Notes: generated by a model not told the origin, from the letters alone. Shown: positions 1 through 6,860, counted from the stretch's first letter. The stretch: DNA of 16,047 nt from CAYJPV01 sp964547975 (GCA_964547975.1 CAZJRM010000123.1:1-16047); one strand, 5' to 3'. Numbers and translations: made by a program.

Positions 1-482
1 ACGCCTTCCCAGCCGACGAACATCACCACGAAGTTGTTGCCGAGCACGAGCATCAGCATGAAGAACACGAACAGGTTCAGGTACGCGAAGAACCGCGCGT
101 ACGCGCCCCTGGGCTCCTCGTGCATGTAGCCCGTCGAGTAGACGTGGATCAGGAACCCGATGCCGGTGACGACGAGGATCATCATCGACGACAGCGGATC
201 GAGCCGGAACCCCCAGGGAATCGAGAACGTGCCGACCGACCCGTCCGAGAGCTGAAGCGGGAGGTTCGAAATCCAGGCCGCCAGCGTCACGGTGTGTTCC
301 CGCTGGTCGGCCGGCAGGCCGACGAGTTGGACGAACGCGTAGATCGACAGCAGCAGCGCGCCGGCCATGGTGGTGCAGGCCACCAGCCCGGCGGTACGCC
401 GGTCGAAGAAACGCACGCCAATGAGGCCGTTGATCGCGGCGCCGAGGGCAGGCAGAAGCGGAATCAGCCAGATCAGGTCCAT
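1..482 (-). CDS. nuoL: NADH-quinone oxidoreductase subunit L, N-terminal part (runs off the left edge)
   Basis: This is the large antiporter-like membrane subunit of complex I, which couples quinone reduction to proton translocation at the distal end of the membrane arm. About 160 residues are visible; the rest lies beyond base 1. The ATG at 482 follows the nuoK stop by 5 bases. The protein opens MDLIWLIPLLPALGAAINGL, a first membrane helix. It then shows the family pattern LDPLSSMMILVVTGIGFLIH, a STGYMH loop, an FAYLNLFVFFMLMLVLGNN helix and an FVGWEGV ending, which contains the conserved Glu used in proton transfer. It is the seventh gene of the nuo operon. nuoM and nuoN would be expected next, outside the window. 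Truncation is due to the window edge only. The identification is very secure. Confidence 0.95.
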   Translation of the reverse strand, partial: MDLIWLIPLLPALGAAINGLIGVRFFDRRTAGLVACTTMAGALLLSIYAFVQLVGLPADQREHTVTLAAWISNLPLQLSDGSVGTFSIPWGFRLDPLSSMMILVVTGIGFLIHVYSTGYMHEEPRGAYARFFAYLNLFVFFMLMLVLGNNFVVMFVGWEG

Positions 483-487
483 ACCAC

Positions 488-790
488 TCACCAGCGCAGC
501 AGGTTCATGTCGTCGATATTGACGGATTCCTTGTTGCGGTAGAACGCGAGGATGACGCCGAGCCCGACGGCCGCCTCGGCCGCCGCGACGCAAATCACGA
601 ACACCGCGAACACCTGGCCCACGACGTTCTGAATCTGATGCGAGAACGCGATGAGGTTGATGTTCACCGCGTTGAGCATGAGCTCGATCGACATCAGGAT
701 GATGATCACGTTGCGGCGCGTGAGCACGCCGATGACGCCGATCATGAACAGCGCCGCCGACAACGCGAAGTAATGGGTCGGGGTAATCAT
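488..790 (-). CDS. nuoK: NADH-quinone oxidoreductase subunit K
   Basis: This 100-residue membrane subunit of complex I is homologous to MrpC and the mitochondrial ND4L. It has three predicted membrane helices, about residues 3-22, 28-48 and 60-84. The two buried glutamates of the proton path are present: Glu36 in SIELMLN and Glu72 in AAAEAAVGL. The RNKESVNIDDMNLLRW tail is typical of bacterial NuoK, and the length matches the family. The ATG at 790 lies one base from the nuoJ stop, so the two genes are probably translationally coupled. Nothing is unusual. Confidence 0.97.
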   Translation of the reverse strand: MITPTHYFALSAALFMIGVIGVLTRRNVIIILMSIELMLNAVNINLIAFSHQIQNVVGQVFAVFVICVAAAEAAVGLGVILAFYRNKESVNIDDMNLLRW

Positions 791-791
791 C

Positions 792-1292
792 CTAGAGCTC
801 CCGCTTCGCCAGCACGATGGCCCCGATCATGGCCACCAGCAGCAGGACCGACGCGACTTCGAACGGAATCAGGTAGTCCGTGTAGAGCGCCCAGCCGATC
901 TGCTCGACGTTGTTCGCCGTCAGCGCGCCGGTCTCCGCCGGGCGGGCCCAGCCGTAGGTCCCGATGGCCACGAGTTCGGCCAGCACGGCCAGCCCGAGCA
1001 CCGCGCCGACCTTCCCGAGCCGCCGCGGATCGTGCGCGAGGCTCTCGTCGGGCCCCTTGAGCCGCACGAGCATGACCACGAACAGGTAGAGGACGACGAT
1101 GCCCCCGGCGTAGACCAGGACCTGGATGACGGCCAGGAACTGGGCCTGCAGGAGCACGTACAGCCCCGCCACGCTCAGGAAGTTGAGCACCAGGAAGATG
1201 ACGCTGTGCACGGAACTCTTCGCCGTGATGACGAGCACGGCGAAGCCGAGAATCAGCGCTGCGGCGACGTAGAAGGCGACTGCTTCGGCCAT
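792..1292 (-). CDS. nuoJ: NADH-quinone oxidoreductase subunit J
   Basis: This 166-residue membrane subunit of complex I is homologous to mitochondrial ND6. It has five predicted helices. The third contains the family segment VIQVLVYAGGIVVLYLFVVM, with the Tyr-Ala-Gly-Gly stretch at about residues 61-64. That helix forms a pi-bulge linked to coupling between quinone reduction and proton pumping. The ATG at 1292 lies 19 bases after the nuoH stop. In most bacterial operons nuoI sits in that position between nuoH and nuoJ. Here it is missing, with no remnant in the gap. The identification is secure. Confidence 0.95.
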   Translation of the reverse strand: MAEAVAFYVAAALILGFAVLVITAKSSVHSVIFLVLNFLSVAGLYVLLQAQFLAVIQVLVYAGGIVVLYLFVVMLVRLKGPDESLAHDPRRLGKVGAVLGLAVLAELVAIGTYGWARPAETGALTANNVEQIGWALYTDYLIPFEVASVLLLVAMIGAIVLAKREL

Positions 1293-1311
1293 GGCTTTCC
1301 GGGACGCCTCC

Positions 1312-2331
1312 CTACACCAACACCTTGAAGAAGCCGGTCACCACGAGATTCACGATGGCCAGCGGGATGAGCCACTTCCAGCCGAGGCGCATCAGCTGGT
1401 CGTAACGGTAACGCGGATAGGTCGCGCGCACCTGGAGAAACACGTAGAGGAAGAAGAACGTCTTCAGCATGAACCACGCCCACCCCGGGACGAGGCTCAG
1501 GAACGACAGCCACTCGACGTTCGGGAACGGGCGCAGCCACCCGCCGAGGAACACGGTGGTGGCGACGGCGGAAATCACGATCATGTTCGCGTATTCCGCC
1601 AGGAAGTAGAACGCGAACCGCATCCCCGAGTACTCGGTATGGAACCCGGCGACCAGTTCGTTTTCGGCTTCCGGCAGGTCGAACGGCGACCGGTTGGTTT
1701 CCGCCAGCCCGCCCACGAAGTAGATGAAGAAGGCGACCGGCTGCAGGAACGCGAACCACCAGCCCCGAGACGCCTGCGCTTCGACGATGCCCACCAGGCT
1801 CAGCGTGCCCGACAGCATGATGACCGTGACGAGCGTCATGGTGACGGCGATCTCGTAGCTGATGAGCTGGGCTGACGACCGCAGACTGCCGAGGATGGGG
1901 TACTTGCTGTTCGACGCCCAGCCCCCGAGGATGATCCCGTAAACGCCGATGGACCCGACCGCTACGACGTACAACAGCGCGACGTTGATGTCGGCGATGT
2001 GCCCCTTGATCGGCAGGCCGAAGAGCGTCATGTCGCCGCTGAACGGGATGACGGCAAACGCGATGAGGGCCGGCACGAGGGCGATGAGGGGCGCTGCCGT
2101 GTAGACCCAGGGGTCCGCCCGCGCCGGCGTGATGTCTTCCTTGACGAAGAGCTTCAGCACGTCCGCCAGCGGCTGCAGGATCCCGTGGTACCCGACACGC
2201 ATCGGGCCCAGGCGCACCTGCACCCACGCCTGCACCTTGCGCTCCAGCAGCACGATGTACATGACCGTCACGAGGACCGCGACGATCACGATCACGATCT
2301 TGATGAGCGGGACGATGAGGGTTTCAACCAT
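1312..2331 (-). CDS. nuoH: NADH-quinone oxidoreductase subunit H
   Basis: This 339-residue membrane subunit (mitochondrial ND1) forms the junction between the peripheral and membrane arms and much of the quinone tunnel. About eight membrane helices are predicted. Family marks include LLERKVQAWVQVRLGPMRVG at about residues 28-47, then GYHGILQPLADVLKLFVKED. PFDLPEAENELVAGFHTEYS follows near residue 217, then FLAEYANM and GGW. The acidic residues of the conserved loop (DLPEAENE) are intact. The ATG at 2331 starts 17 bases after the nuoD stop, and the length is normal. The partner subunits NuoB and NuoI, which normally contact it, are not encoded in this operon. Confidence 0.97.
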   Translation of the reverse strand: MVETLIVPLIKIVIVIVAVLVTVMYIVLLERKVQAWVQVRLGPMRVGYHGILQPLADVLKLFVKEDITPARADPWVYTAAPLIALVPALIAFAVIPFSGDMTLFGLPIKGHIADINVALLYVVAVGSIGVYGIILGGWASNSKYPILGSLRSSAQLISYEIAVTMTLVTVIMLSGTLSLVGIVEAQASRGWWFAFLQPVAFFIYFVGGLAETNRSPFDLPEAENELVAGFHTEYSGMRFAFYFLAEYANMIVISAVATTVFLGGWLRPFPNVEWLSFLSLVPGWAWFMLKTFFFLYVFLQVRATYPRYRYDQLMRLGWKWLIPLAIVNLVVTGFFKVLV

Positions 2332-2348
2332 GAACCGGACCCCGACGG

Positions 2349-3473
2349 CTATCGATCGACTTCACCGAGCACGATGTCGATCGTGCCGATAATCGCCACC
2401 ACGTCGGCCACCAGGTGCCCCCGGCACAGGACCGGCAGCGCCTGGAGGTTGCAGAACGACGGCGGGCGTACCCGGAACCGGTACGGGCTCGGAGACTTGC
2501 CGTCGCTGGCGATGAAGAACCCCAGCTCGCCCTTCGGGGCTTCGATGGCGTGGTAGGTCTCGCCGGCCGGCGGCTTGATGAGCCGCGGGACCTTCCCCAT
2601 GATCGGCCCCTCGGGCAGTCCCTCGATGGCCTGGCGGATGATCCGCACCGACTGGCGAATCTCCTCGAGGCGCACGAGGTACCGTTCGTACGTGTCGCCC
2701 TTCGTGCCCATCGCCACGTCGAACTGCATCTCGTCGTACGCCGCGTACGGCTCGTCCTTGCGCACGTCCCGGCACACGCCCGACGCGCGCAGCGGAGGCC
2801 CGCACAGCCCGATCGACGTGGCCGCCGCCGCCGAGATCACGCCCACGTCCTTCGTCCGTTCCAGCCAGATGCGGTTGTTCGTCAGCAACTGCTCGTACTC
2901 GGGCAGCTTTTCCAGCTGGATGTCGCAGAACTTCAGGACCCGCTTGTCCCAGCCCGGCGGCACGTCAACCGGCATGCCGCCGACCCGCATCGTGTTGTAG
3001 GTCAGACGCGCGCCGCAGTATTCCTCGAACAGATCGAGCACCAGCTCGCGTTCGCGCAGGCAATAGAGGAACACCGACACCGCGCCGATGTCCATCGCGT
3101 GGCTGCCCAGCCAGACCAGGTGGCTCGCGATCCGCTGGAGTTCCGACATCGCCGTGCGGATGTACTTCGCGCGCCGCGGGACCTCGAGGGCATACATCTT
3201 CTCGACGGTCTCGACGTACCCGAGGTTGTTCGTGGCGGCGGCCACGTAGTCCATCCGGTCCGTCAGGAGGACGATCTGCGTGTAGTCCCGGCTCTCACAG
3301 AGCTTCTCGATGCCGCGGTGCAGGTAGCCAATCACCACGTCGGCGTCGATCACCTTCTCGCCGTCGAGACGCAGCACCACCCGCAGCACGCCGTGCGTGC
3401 TGGGATGCTGGGGTCCCATGTTGATGACCAGCTCGTCCGTATCGAACATCTGGCGTGGCGCTTCAGTCTGCAT
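2349..3473 (-). CDS. nuoD: NADH-quinone oxidoreductase subunit D (49 kDa type)
   Basis: This peripheral-arm subunit forms the quinone headgroup site together with NuoB. I take the ATG at 3473 (MQTEAPRQMF...), giving 374 residues. A TTG at 3518 in the same frame would add 15 residues, but it lies three bases from the nuoC stop, inside a palindrome, and lacks a good ribosome site. Conserved features are NMGPQHPSTHGVLR with His27, and GYLHRGIEKL followed by SRDYTQ with Tyr64. These are probably the quinone-contacting His and Tyr. Also present are LTDRMDYV, RVGGMPVD, EAPKGELGFF and a GTIDIVLGEVDR ending. Compared with my recollection of E. coli- or Geobacter-type NuoD, about 20 residues before PAGETYHAIEAPKGELG are absent. 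The sequence goes straight from VPRLIKPPAGE to that motif. Its partner nuoB is not adjacent. Confidence 0.94.
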   Translation of the reverse strand: MQTEAPRQMFDTDELVINMGPQHPSTHGVLRVVLRLDGEKVIDADVVIGYLHRGIEKLCESRDYTQIVLLTDRMDYVAAATNNLGYVETVEKMYALEVPRRAKYIRTAMSELQRIASHLVWLGSHAMDIGAVSVFLYCLRERELVLDLFEEYCGARLTYNTMRVGGMPVDVPPGWDKRVLKFCDIQLEKLPEYEQLLTNNRIWLERTKDVGVISAAAATSIGLCGPPLRASGVCRDVRKDEPYAAYDEMQFDVAMGTKGDTYERYLVRLEEIRQSVRIIRQAIEGLPEGPIMGKVPRLIKPPAGETYHAIEAPKGELGFFIASDGKSPSPYRFRVRPPSFCNLQALPVLCRGHLVADVVAIIGTIDIVLGEVDR

Positions 3474-3493
3474 GGTCTCGCCGTTGTCGAACG

Positions 3494-3513
3494 CGGCCCG
3501 CCGCGGCGGGCCG
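3494..3513. repeat. Perfect 20 bp palindrome between nuoC and nuoD
   Basis: The 48-base gap between the nuoC stop and the likely nuoD ATG contains cggcccgccgcggcgggccg, which equals its own reverse complement over all 20 bases. As RNA it could form a stem of about eight G-C pairs with a four-base loop, ending 20 bases before the nuoD start. No U-tract follows, so it is not a standard intrinsic terminator. It may tune nuoD translation, mark an RNA processing site, or be a chance product of high GC. Confidence 0.55.
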
Positions 3514-3521
3514 GCCAAGGG

Positions 3522-4202
3522 TCACTCGATGTCGGCCTCGACGGCGGCCTGGCGCGCTTTCAGCCAGTCCTGCGGGCTCTCCATCAGCAATTCACCGGGG
3601 CCCTCGAGCGGATAGTCCTTGCGCTGGGGATGCCCCTGCCAGTCCGCGGGCATCAGGATCCGACGCAGGTCGGGATGCCCCGTGAACGTGATGCCGAACA
3701 TGTCGAACACTTCGCGTTCCAGCCAGTTGGCCGCCGTCCACACCCCCGTCACCGACGGGACGGCCTGGCCGTCCGCCACCCGCGCCTTCACCCGGACACG
3801 CTGGCGCAGCACCGTCGAATACAGGCAGTAGATGACGTCGAACCGCCGGTCGGCGCGCGCGGGCCAGTCCGCCGCCGTCAGGTCCGACAGGTAATCGAAC
3901 CGCCCTTCCGGGGCGTCCCGGAGAAATGTCGCGGCCTCGGCCACGCGGTCGGGGGCCACGATCACGGACCAGTCGCCGACCCAGTACGCCACGTGTTCGA
4001 CGGCGCCCGGCATCGTCGCCTGCAGCGCCGTGATGAACGCCGGCACGGCAAGATCCGCCGGCGGGGCCGGATCGGTCGGAATGAGCGGCGCCGGCGGCGC
4101 GGCGGGCTTGGCCGCCGGCTTGGCCGCAGCGGGTTTCGCAGGCTCCGCCGCCGCAGGAGGGGCCGGCGGCTGAGGCGATTCGGGTTTGGTCTCGTCGGAC
4201 AT
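3522..4202 (-). CDS. nuoC: NADH-quinone oxidoreductase subunit C with an Ala/Pro/Lys-rich N-terminal extension
   Basis: This 30 kDa-type peripheral-arm subunit of complex I packs against NuoD and carries no cofactor. The ATG at 4202 lies 8 bases after the nuoA stop and gives 226 residues. An upstream in-frame ATG at 4331 is rejected because it would overlap nuoA by about 120 bases. Residues 1-50 are a low-complexity tail rich in Ala, Pro and Lys, with repeated KPAA units; this is unusual for NuoC. The folded domain follows: FDYLSDLTAADW at about 102-113, then ANWLEREVFDMFGITFTGHP at 158-177, RRILMPADW and HPQRKDYPLE. These are the signature of the 30 kDa subunit. nuoB, which normally lies between nuoA and nuoC, is absent. 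Confidence 0.95.
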   Translation of the reverse strand: MSDETKPESPQPPAPPAAAEPAKPAAAKPAAKPAAPPAPLIPTDPAPPADLAVPAFITALQATMPGAVEHVAYWVGDWSVIVAPDRVAEAATFLRDAPEGRFDYLSDLTAADWPARADRRFDVIYCLYSTVLRQRVRVKARVADGQAVPSVTGVWTAANWLEREVFDMFGITFTGHPDLRRILMPADWQGHPQRKDYPLEGPGELLMESPQDWLKARQAAVEADIE

Positions 4203-4210
4203 CAGGGCAC

Positions 4211-4567
4211 CTACGCCCAGTCGAGGGCGCCCTCGCGCCAGGCATAGAAATACCCGACGACGAGGATAGTCAGGAACACCAGGATCTCGATCAGCCCGAA
4301 CCACGCCAGTTCGTCCAGGATGACCGCCCACGGATACATGAAGACCGTTTCAACGTCGAAGATCACGAACAGCATCGCCACGAGGTAATACCGGATGCTG
4401 TAACGGTCGCGGGCATCGCCCTTCGGCTCGATACCACATTCGTACGGGGCCAGTTTGACCTGGGACACCCGCTGCGGCGCCACGAGCCGGGCGAACATCA
4501 GCGTCACGATGCCGAAGGCCATCGCGACGAGGAGGAAGATCAGTATGGGAACGTATGCGTCGACCAT
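4211..4567 (-). CDS. nuoA: NADH-quinone oxidoreductase subunit A
   Basis: First gene of the operon, 118 residues, homologous to mitochondrial ND3. It has three membrane helices at about residues 6-27, 62-81 and 86-110. The conserved loop after helix 1 contains YECGIEP with Cys44, near the quinone cavity. It is followed by YYLVAMLFVIFDVETVFMYP with Asp71 and Glu73. Length and motifs match the family exactly. The ATG at 4567 is preceded by AGGGA at a spacing of about six bases. A strong candidate promoter lies about 130 bases upstream at 4696-4725, leaving a leader of roughly 120 bases in which I see no leader peptide. Confidence 0.97.
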   Translation of the reverse strand: MVDAYVPILIFLLVAMAFGIVTLMFARLVAPQRVSQVKLAPYECGIEPKGDARDRYSIRYYLVAMLFVIFDVETVFMYPWAVILDELAWFGLIEILVFLTILVVGYFYAWREGALDWA

Positions 4568-4695
4568 CGGGGATCCCTGATGCGTCTCGATCGAACCGTC
4601 CGCCTGTTCGCGCTGTCCGGGGCCCTGACGAACCAGACCGCGGGAGGAGCGCCCGAGATGCCCGGACCCACCGGGACACCAGTACGCAGCCCCGG

Positions 4696-4725
4696 TTTAT
4701 AGCACGCGGCCCAAACCACGGTCAA
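4696..4725 (-). promoter_or_regulatory. Candidate sigma70 promoter of the nuo operon
   Basis: On the minus strand TTGACC (4725-4720) is followed after 18 bases by TATAAA (4701-4696). Both hexamers match the sigma70 consensus at five of six positions. Transcription would begin near 4688 and read a leader of about 120 bases before nuoA. Nothing else in the 240 bp divergent region looks as good in this orientation. Confidence 0.6.
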
Positions 4726-4742
4726 GGAAGCCAAGTGCCGCT

Positions 4743-4772
4743 CTGACAATCGTTTCCCGAAACATGTATACT
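4743..4772 (+). promoter_or_regulatory. Candidate sigma70 promoter of the VWA operon
   Basis: CTGACA (4743-4748) is followed after 18 bases by TATACT (4767-4772), each five of six to consensus. The predicted start is near 4779, leaving a leader of about 30 bases. That leader includes an AAGGA ribosome site at 4795-4799, eight bases before the ATG at 4808. It stands back to back with the nuo promoter, the two -35 boxes being 17 bases apart. Confidence 0.6.
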
Positions 4773-4807
4773 GCGAACAGGCCTGCCCGAATCGAAGGAC
4801 GGACACC

Positions 4808-5737
4808 ATGACACGCGCCCCGCACCGACCAAGGCTCCGAGTGTGGGGGCTGGCCCTGACCGTGGCCTGCGCCGCGATCGCTCAGACGGCCATCCCCGCC
4901 CAGACCGGCCGCGCCCAGGAACGCGACCTGTTCGTCAGCGTCGTCGACGCCAAGGGGGACCCCGTCCCGGGTCTCGCCCCTGCCGACTTCGTGGTCCGCG
5001 AGAACAAGGTCGCCCGCGAGGTCCTCCGGGCCCGCCGCGCCACCGACCCTCTCGACCTCGCGATCCTGGTCGACAACAGCCAGGCGTCGTCCGACCACAT
5101 CATGGATCTGCGCCGGGGACTCGACCCCTTCCTCACCCGGATGGGTGAACTCGGGCACGTCGCGGTCCTGACGGTCGGCGACCGACCGACCATCGTGCAG
5201 GACTATACCCGGGAGGCCCCGGCCCTGAAGAAGGCCCTCGGGAAGCTGTTTGCCGCTCCCGGCTCGGGCGCAACCGTTCTCGAAGCCATCTCAGAAGTGA
5301 CCAGGGGTCTGGCCAAGCGGGACGCCGAACGGGCCGCCATCCTCGTGATCTGGCTCGGCGGTCCCGAGTTCAGTAACGCGTCGCACCTGGAGATCCTCGA
5401 ACAGGTCAAGCAGAGCGGCGCTTCGCTGAACGTGCTCACGCTCGGCAGCGGTGTGCCTCCCGACGTGGCCACCAGCGAAGGCCGCCACCGGGAGTCGTTG
5501 TTCGACCGCGGCACGCGGGAATCCGGCGGCCGGCGTCAGAACATCCTGTCGTCGATGGGCCTGACCGACGCCCTCGGCAAGTTCGCGACGGATTTCGAGA
5601 ACCAGTACCGCGTCACCTACGCCCGGCCGGAGACCCTGCTCCCGCCCGACACGATCGAGGTCACGGTGAAGAATCCCGTTCTCCTCGCCCGGGGGACGCC
5701 GCTGCGCCTCGTGAAGAAGGGATCCGAGGCGAAGTGA
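4808..5737 (+). CDS. Secreted von Willebrand factor A domain protein with a degraded metal site (VWA1)
   Basis: A 309-residue exported protein of unknown role. Residues 1-32 look like a signal peptide: an Arg-rich start, then a hydrophobic stretch VWGLALTVACAAIA. An N-terminal beta domain (LFVSVVDAKGDPVPGLAPADFVV, here split as two parts) leads into a VWA fold from about residue 83. The MIDAS metal site is incomplete. DNSQA (89-93) replaces DxSxS. The conserved Thr is kept at 156 in GSGATVLEA. LGGPE near 183-187 stands where SDGxD is expected. An AAGGA ribosome site precedes the ATG. The stop codon overlaps the start of the next VWA gene by four bases (GTGA), so the two are coupled. Such pairs are common in Acidobacteriota, where the family is known only as VWFA-related; partner and ligand are unknown. 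Confidence 0.85.
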   Translation: MTRAPHRPRLRVWGLALTVACAAIAQTAIPAQTGRAQERDLFVSVVDAKGDPVPGLAPADFVVRENKVAREVLRARRATDPLDLAILVDNSQASSDHIMDLRRGLDPFLTRMGELGHVAVLTVGDRPTIVQDYTREAPALKKALGKLFAAPGSGATVLEAISEVTRGLAKRDAERAAILVIWLGGPEFSNASHLEILEQVKQSGASLNVLTLGSGVPPDVATSEGRHRESLFDRGTRESGGRRQNILSSMGLTDALGKFATDFENQYRVTYARPETLLPPDTIEVTVKNPVLLARGTPLRLVKKGSEAK

Positions 5738-6750
5738 CGGCCCGCGGAGTCATCCTGACGATCGGGCTCCTGGGGGCAGCCATGGCTGCGCCCGCCGGAC
5801 AAGGGACTCAAGCGCCACCGCCGCCGGTCGCCAGGCCGGCGGCTCCCCCATCGGCGCCGCAGGCCCAGCCGACGGCGCAAGCGCCGGCCGGTCAACAACC
5901 GCCGGCAGCGTCCTTCCGAAGCGGTGTCGATCTCGTTTCACTGACCGTCACCGCCACCGACGGGTCGGGTCGCTACGTGCGCGATCTGGAGGACGCGGAC
6001 TTCGAGGTGTACGAAGACGGCACGCGGCAGGACGTGTCGTTCTTCACGAAGCTGACGATGCCCCTGGCCGTCTCGCTGCTGCTCGACACGAGCGCGAGCA
6101 TGGAAGACAAGATGGGCACGGTGCAGACGGCCGCCAGCGGGTTCGTGGACCAGATGCGGCCCGAAGACCAGGCGCAGCTCATCGACTTCGACAACAAGGT
6201 CACCGTCAGTGTGCCCTTCACGAACACCAAGGCCACCCTCGAACGGGGTATCCGATTGACGGCGCCAGGCGGGTCGACGGCCCTGTACAACGCCATCTAC
6301 ATCGCCCTCAACGAGCTGAAGAAGGTCCAGTCCAAGGCCGGCGCCGACCTGCGCCGCCAGGCGATCGTCGTCTTGTCGGACGGTGAGGACACCTCGAGCC
6401 TCGTCTCGTTCGAAGAGGTGCTGGAGCAGGCCAAACGGTCCGAAACCGCGATCTACGCCATCGGGCTCAAGTCGAAGGACTACGTCGAGACCAAGGGATA
6501 CAACGAGGCGGACTTCGTCCTGCGTCAGCTCACGACCCAGACGGGAGGCCGCGCCTTCTTCCCGGAGAAGATCGACGAACTGCCCGGCATCTATCGCCTG
6601 ATCTCGGAAGAGCTGTCCAGCCAGTACTCCCTGGGTTACACATCGAAGAACCCGAAGCGGGACAGCCAGTGGCGCCGCATCGTCGTGCGGATCGTGCGGC
6701 CCGGCGTCCAGGCGCGGACCAAGCAGGGGTACTACGCGCCGGGACTGTAG
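5734..6750 (+). CDS. Secreted von Willebrand factor A domain protein with an intact MIDAS (VWA2)
   Basis: A 338-residue exported protein starting at GTG 5734 inside the end of VWA1, with GAGG at about 5726-5729 as ribosome site. Residues 1-20 form a short signal peptide (GVILTIGLLGAAMA). Residues 26-58 are a Pro/Ala/Gln linker. A small beta domain follows (LTVTATDGSGRYVRDLEDAD, then FEVYEDG), and the VWA domain runs from about 110 to 300. All MIDAS elements are present: DTSAS at 118-122, Thr182 in GGSTALYNAI, and SDGED at 215-219. The protein ends QGYYAPGL, an ending I associate with acidobacterial VWFA-related proteins. It probably binds a divalent metal and a protein partner outside the cytoplasm. 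No protease, MoxR ATPase or other classic partner is nearby. The exact role is unknown. Confidence 0.88.
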   Translation: MTARGVILTIGLLGAAMAAPAGQGTQAPPPPVARPAAPPSAPQAQPTAQAPAGQQPPAASFRSGVDLVSLTVTATDGSGRYVRDLEDADFEVYEDGTRQDVSFFTKLTMPLAVSLLLDTSASMEDKMGTVQTAASGFVDQMRPEDQAQLIDFDNKVTVSVPFTNTKATLERGIRLTAPGGSTALYNAIYIALNELKKVQSKAGADLRRQAIVVLSDGEDTSSLVSFEEVLEQAKRSETAIYAIGLKSKDYVETKGYNEADFVLRQLTTQTGGRAFFPEKIDELPGIYRLISEELSSQYSLGYTSKNPKRDSQWRRIVVRIVRPGVQARTKQGYYAPGL

Positions 6751-6753
6751 ACA

Positions 6754-6853
6754 GGGGATTGGGGATCGGGGATTGGGGATTGGGGATTGGGGGCTGGTGT
6801 CAGTCCGATCCCGGCGATCTCCCGACCATCCCCAACCCCCAACCCCCAACCCC
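6754..6853. repeat. G-run heptad inverted repeat, copy A
   Basis: Starting three bases after the VWA2 stop, six seven-base units of GGGGATT type (one GGGGATC, the last GGGGGCT) run from 6754 to 6795. A 30-base spacer follows, then a C-rich arm at about 6827-6853 made of CCCCAAC-type units. The arms can pair as a long hairpin, and the G arm alone fits the pattern of an intramolecular G-quadruplex. The position suggests a 3'-end or termination element. There is no U-tract. Confidence 0.85.
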
Positions 6854-6860
6854 TCTCCAG

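Noticed and set aside
3494..3513. Intrinsic terminator splitting the nuo operon
   Set aside because: The stem is strong but no U-tract follows, and nuoD begins 20 bases later within the same set of genes.
2415..4247. A 610-residue open frame on the plus strand opposite nuoD and nuoC
   Set aside because: It is antisense to two certain complex I genes, is very rich in Arg, His and Asp, and has no domain or ribosome site. It is a GC-driven shadow.
4203..4331. An upstream ATG giving NuoC 43 more residues
   Set aside because: It would overlap nuoA by about 120 bases, and the added residues do not resemble NuoC. The ATG at 4202 fits the tight operon spacing.
6754..6853. CRISPR array or telomere
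   Set aside because: The units are seven bases without unique spacers, the element is internal between genes, and the arms are inverted. It fits neither a CRISPR array nor a chromosome end.
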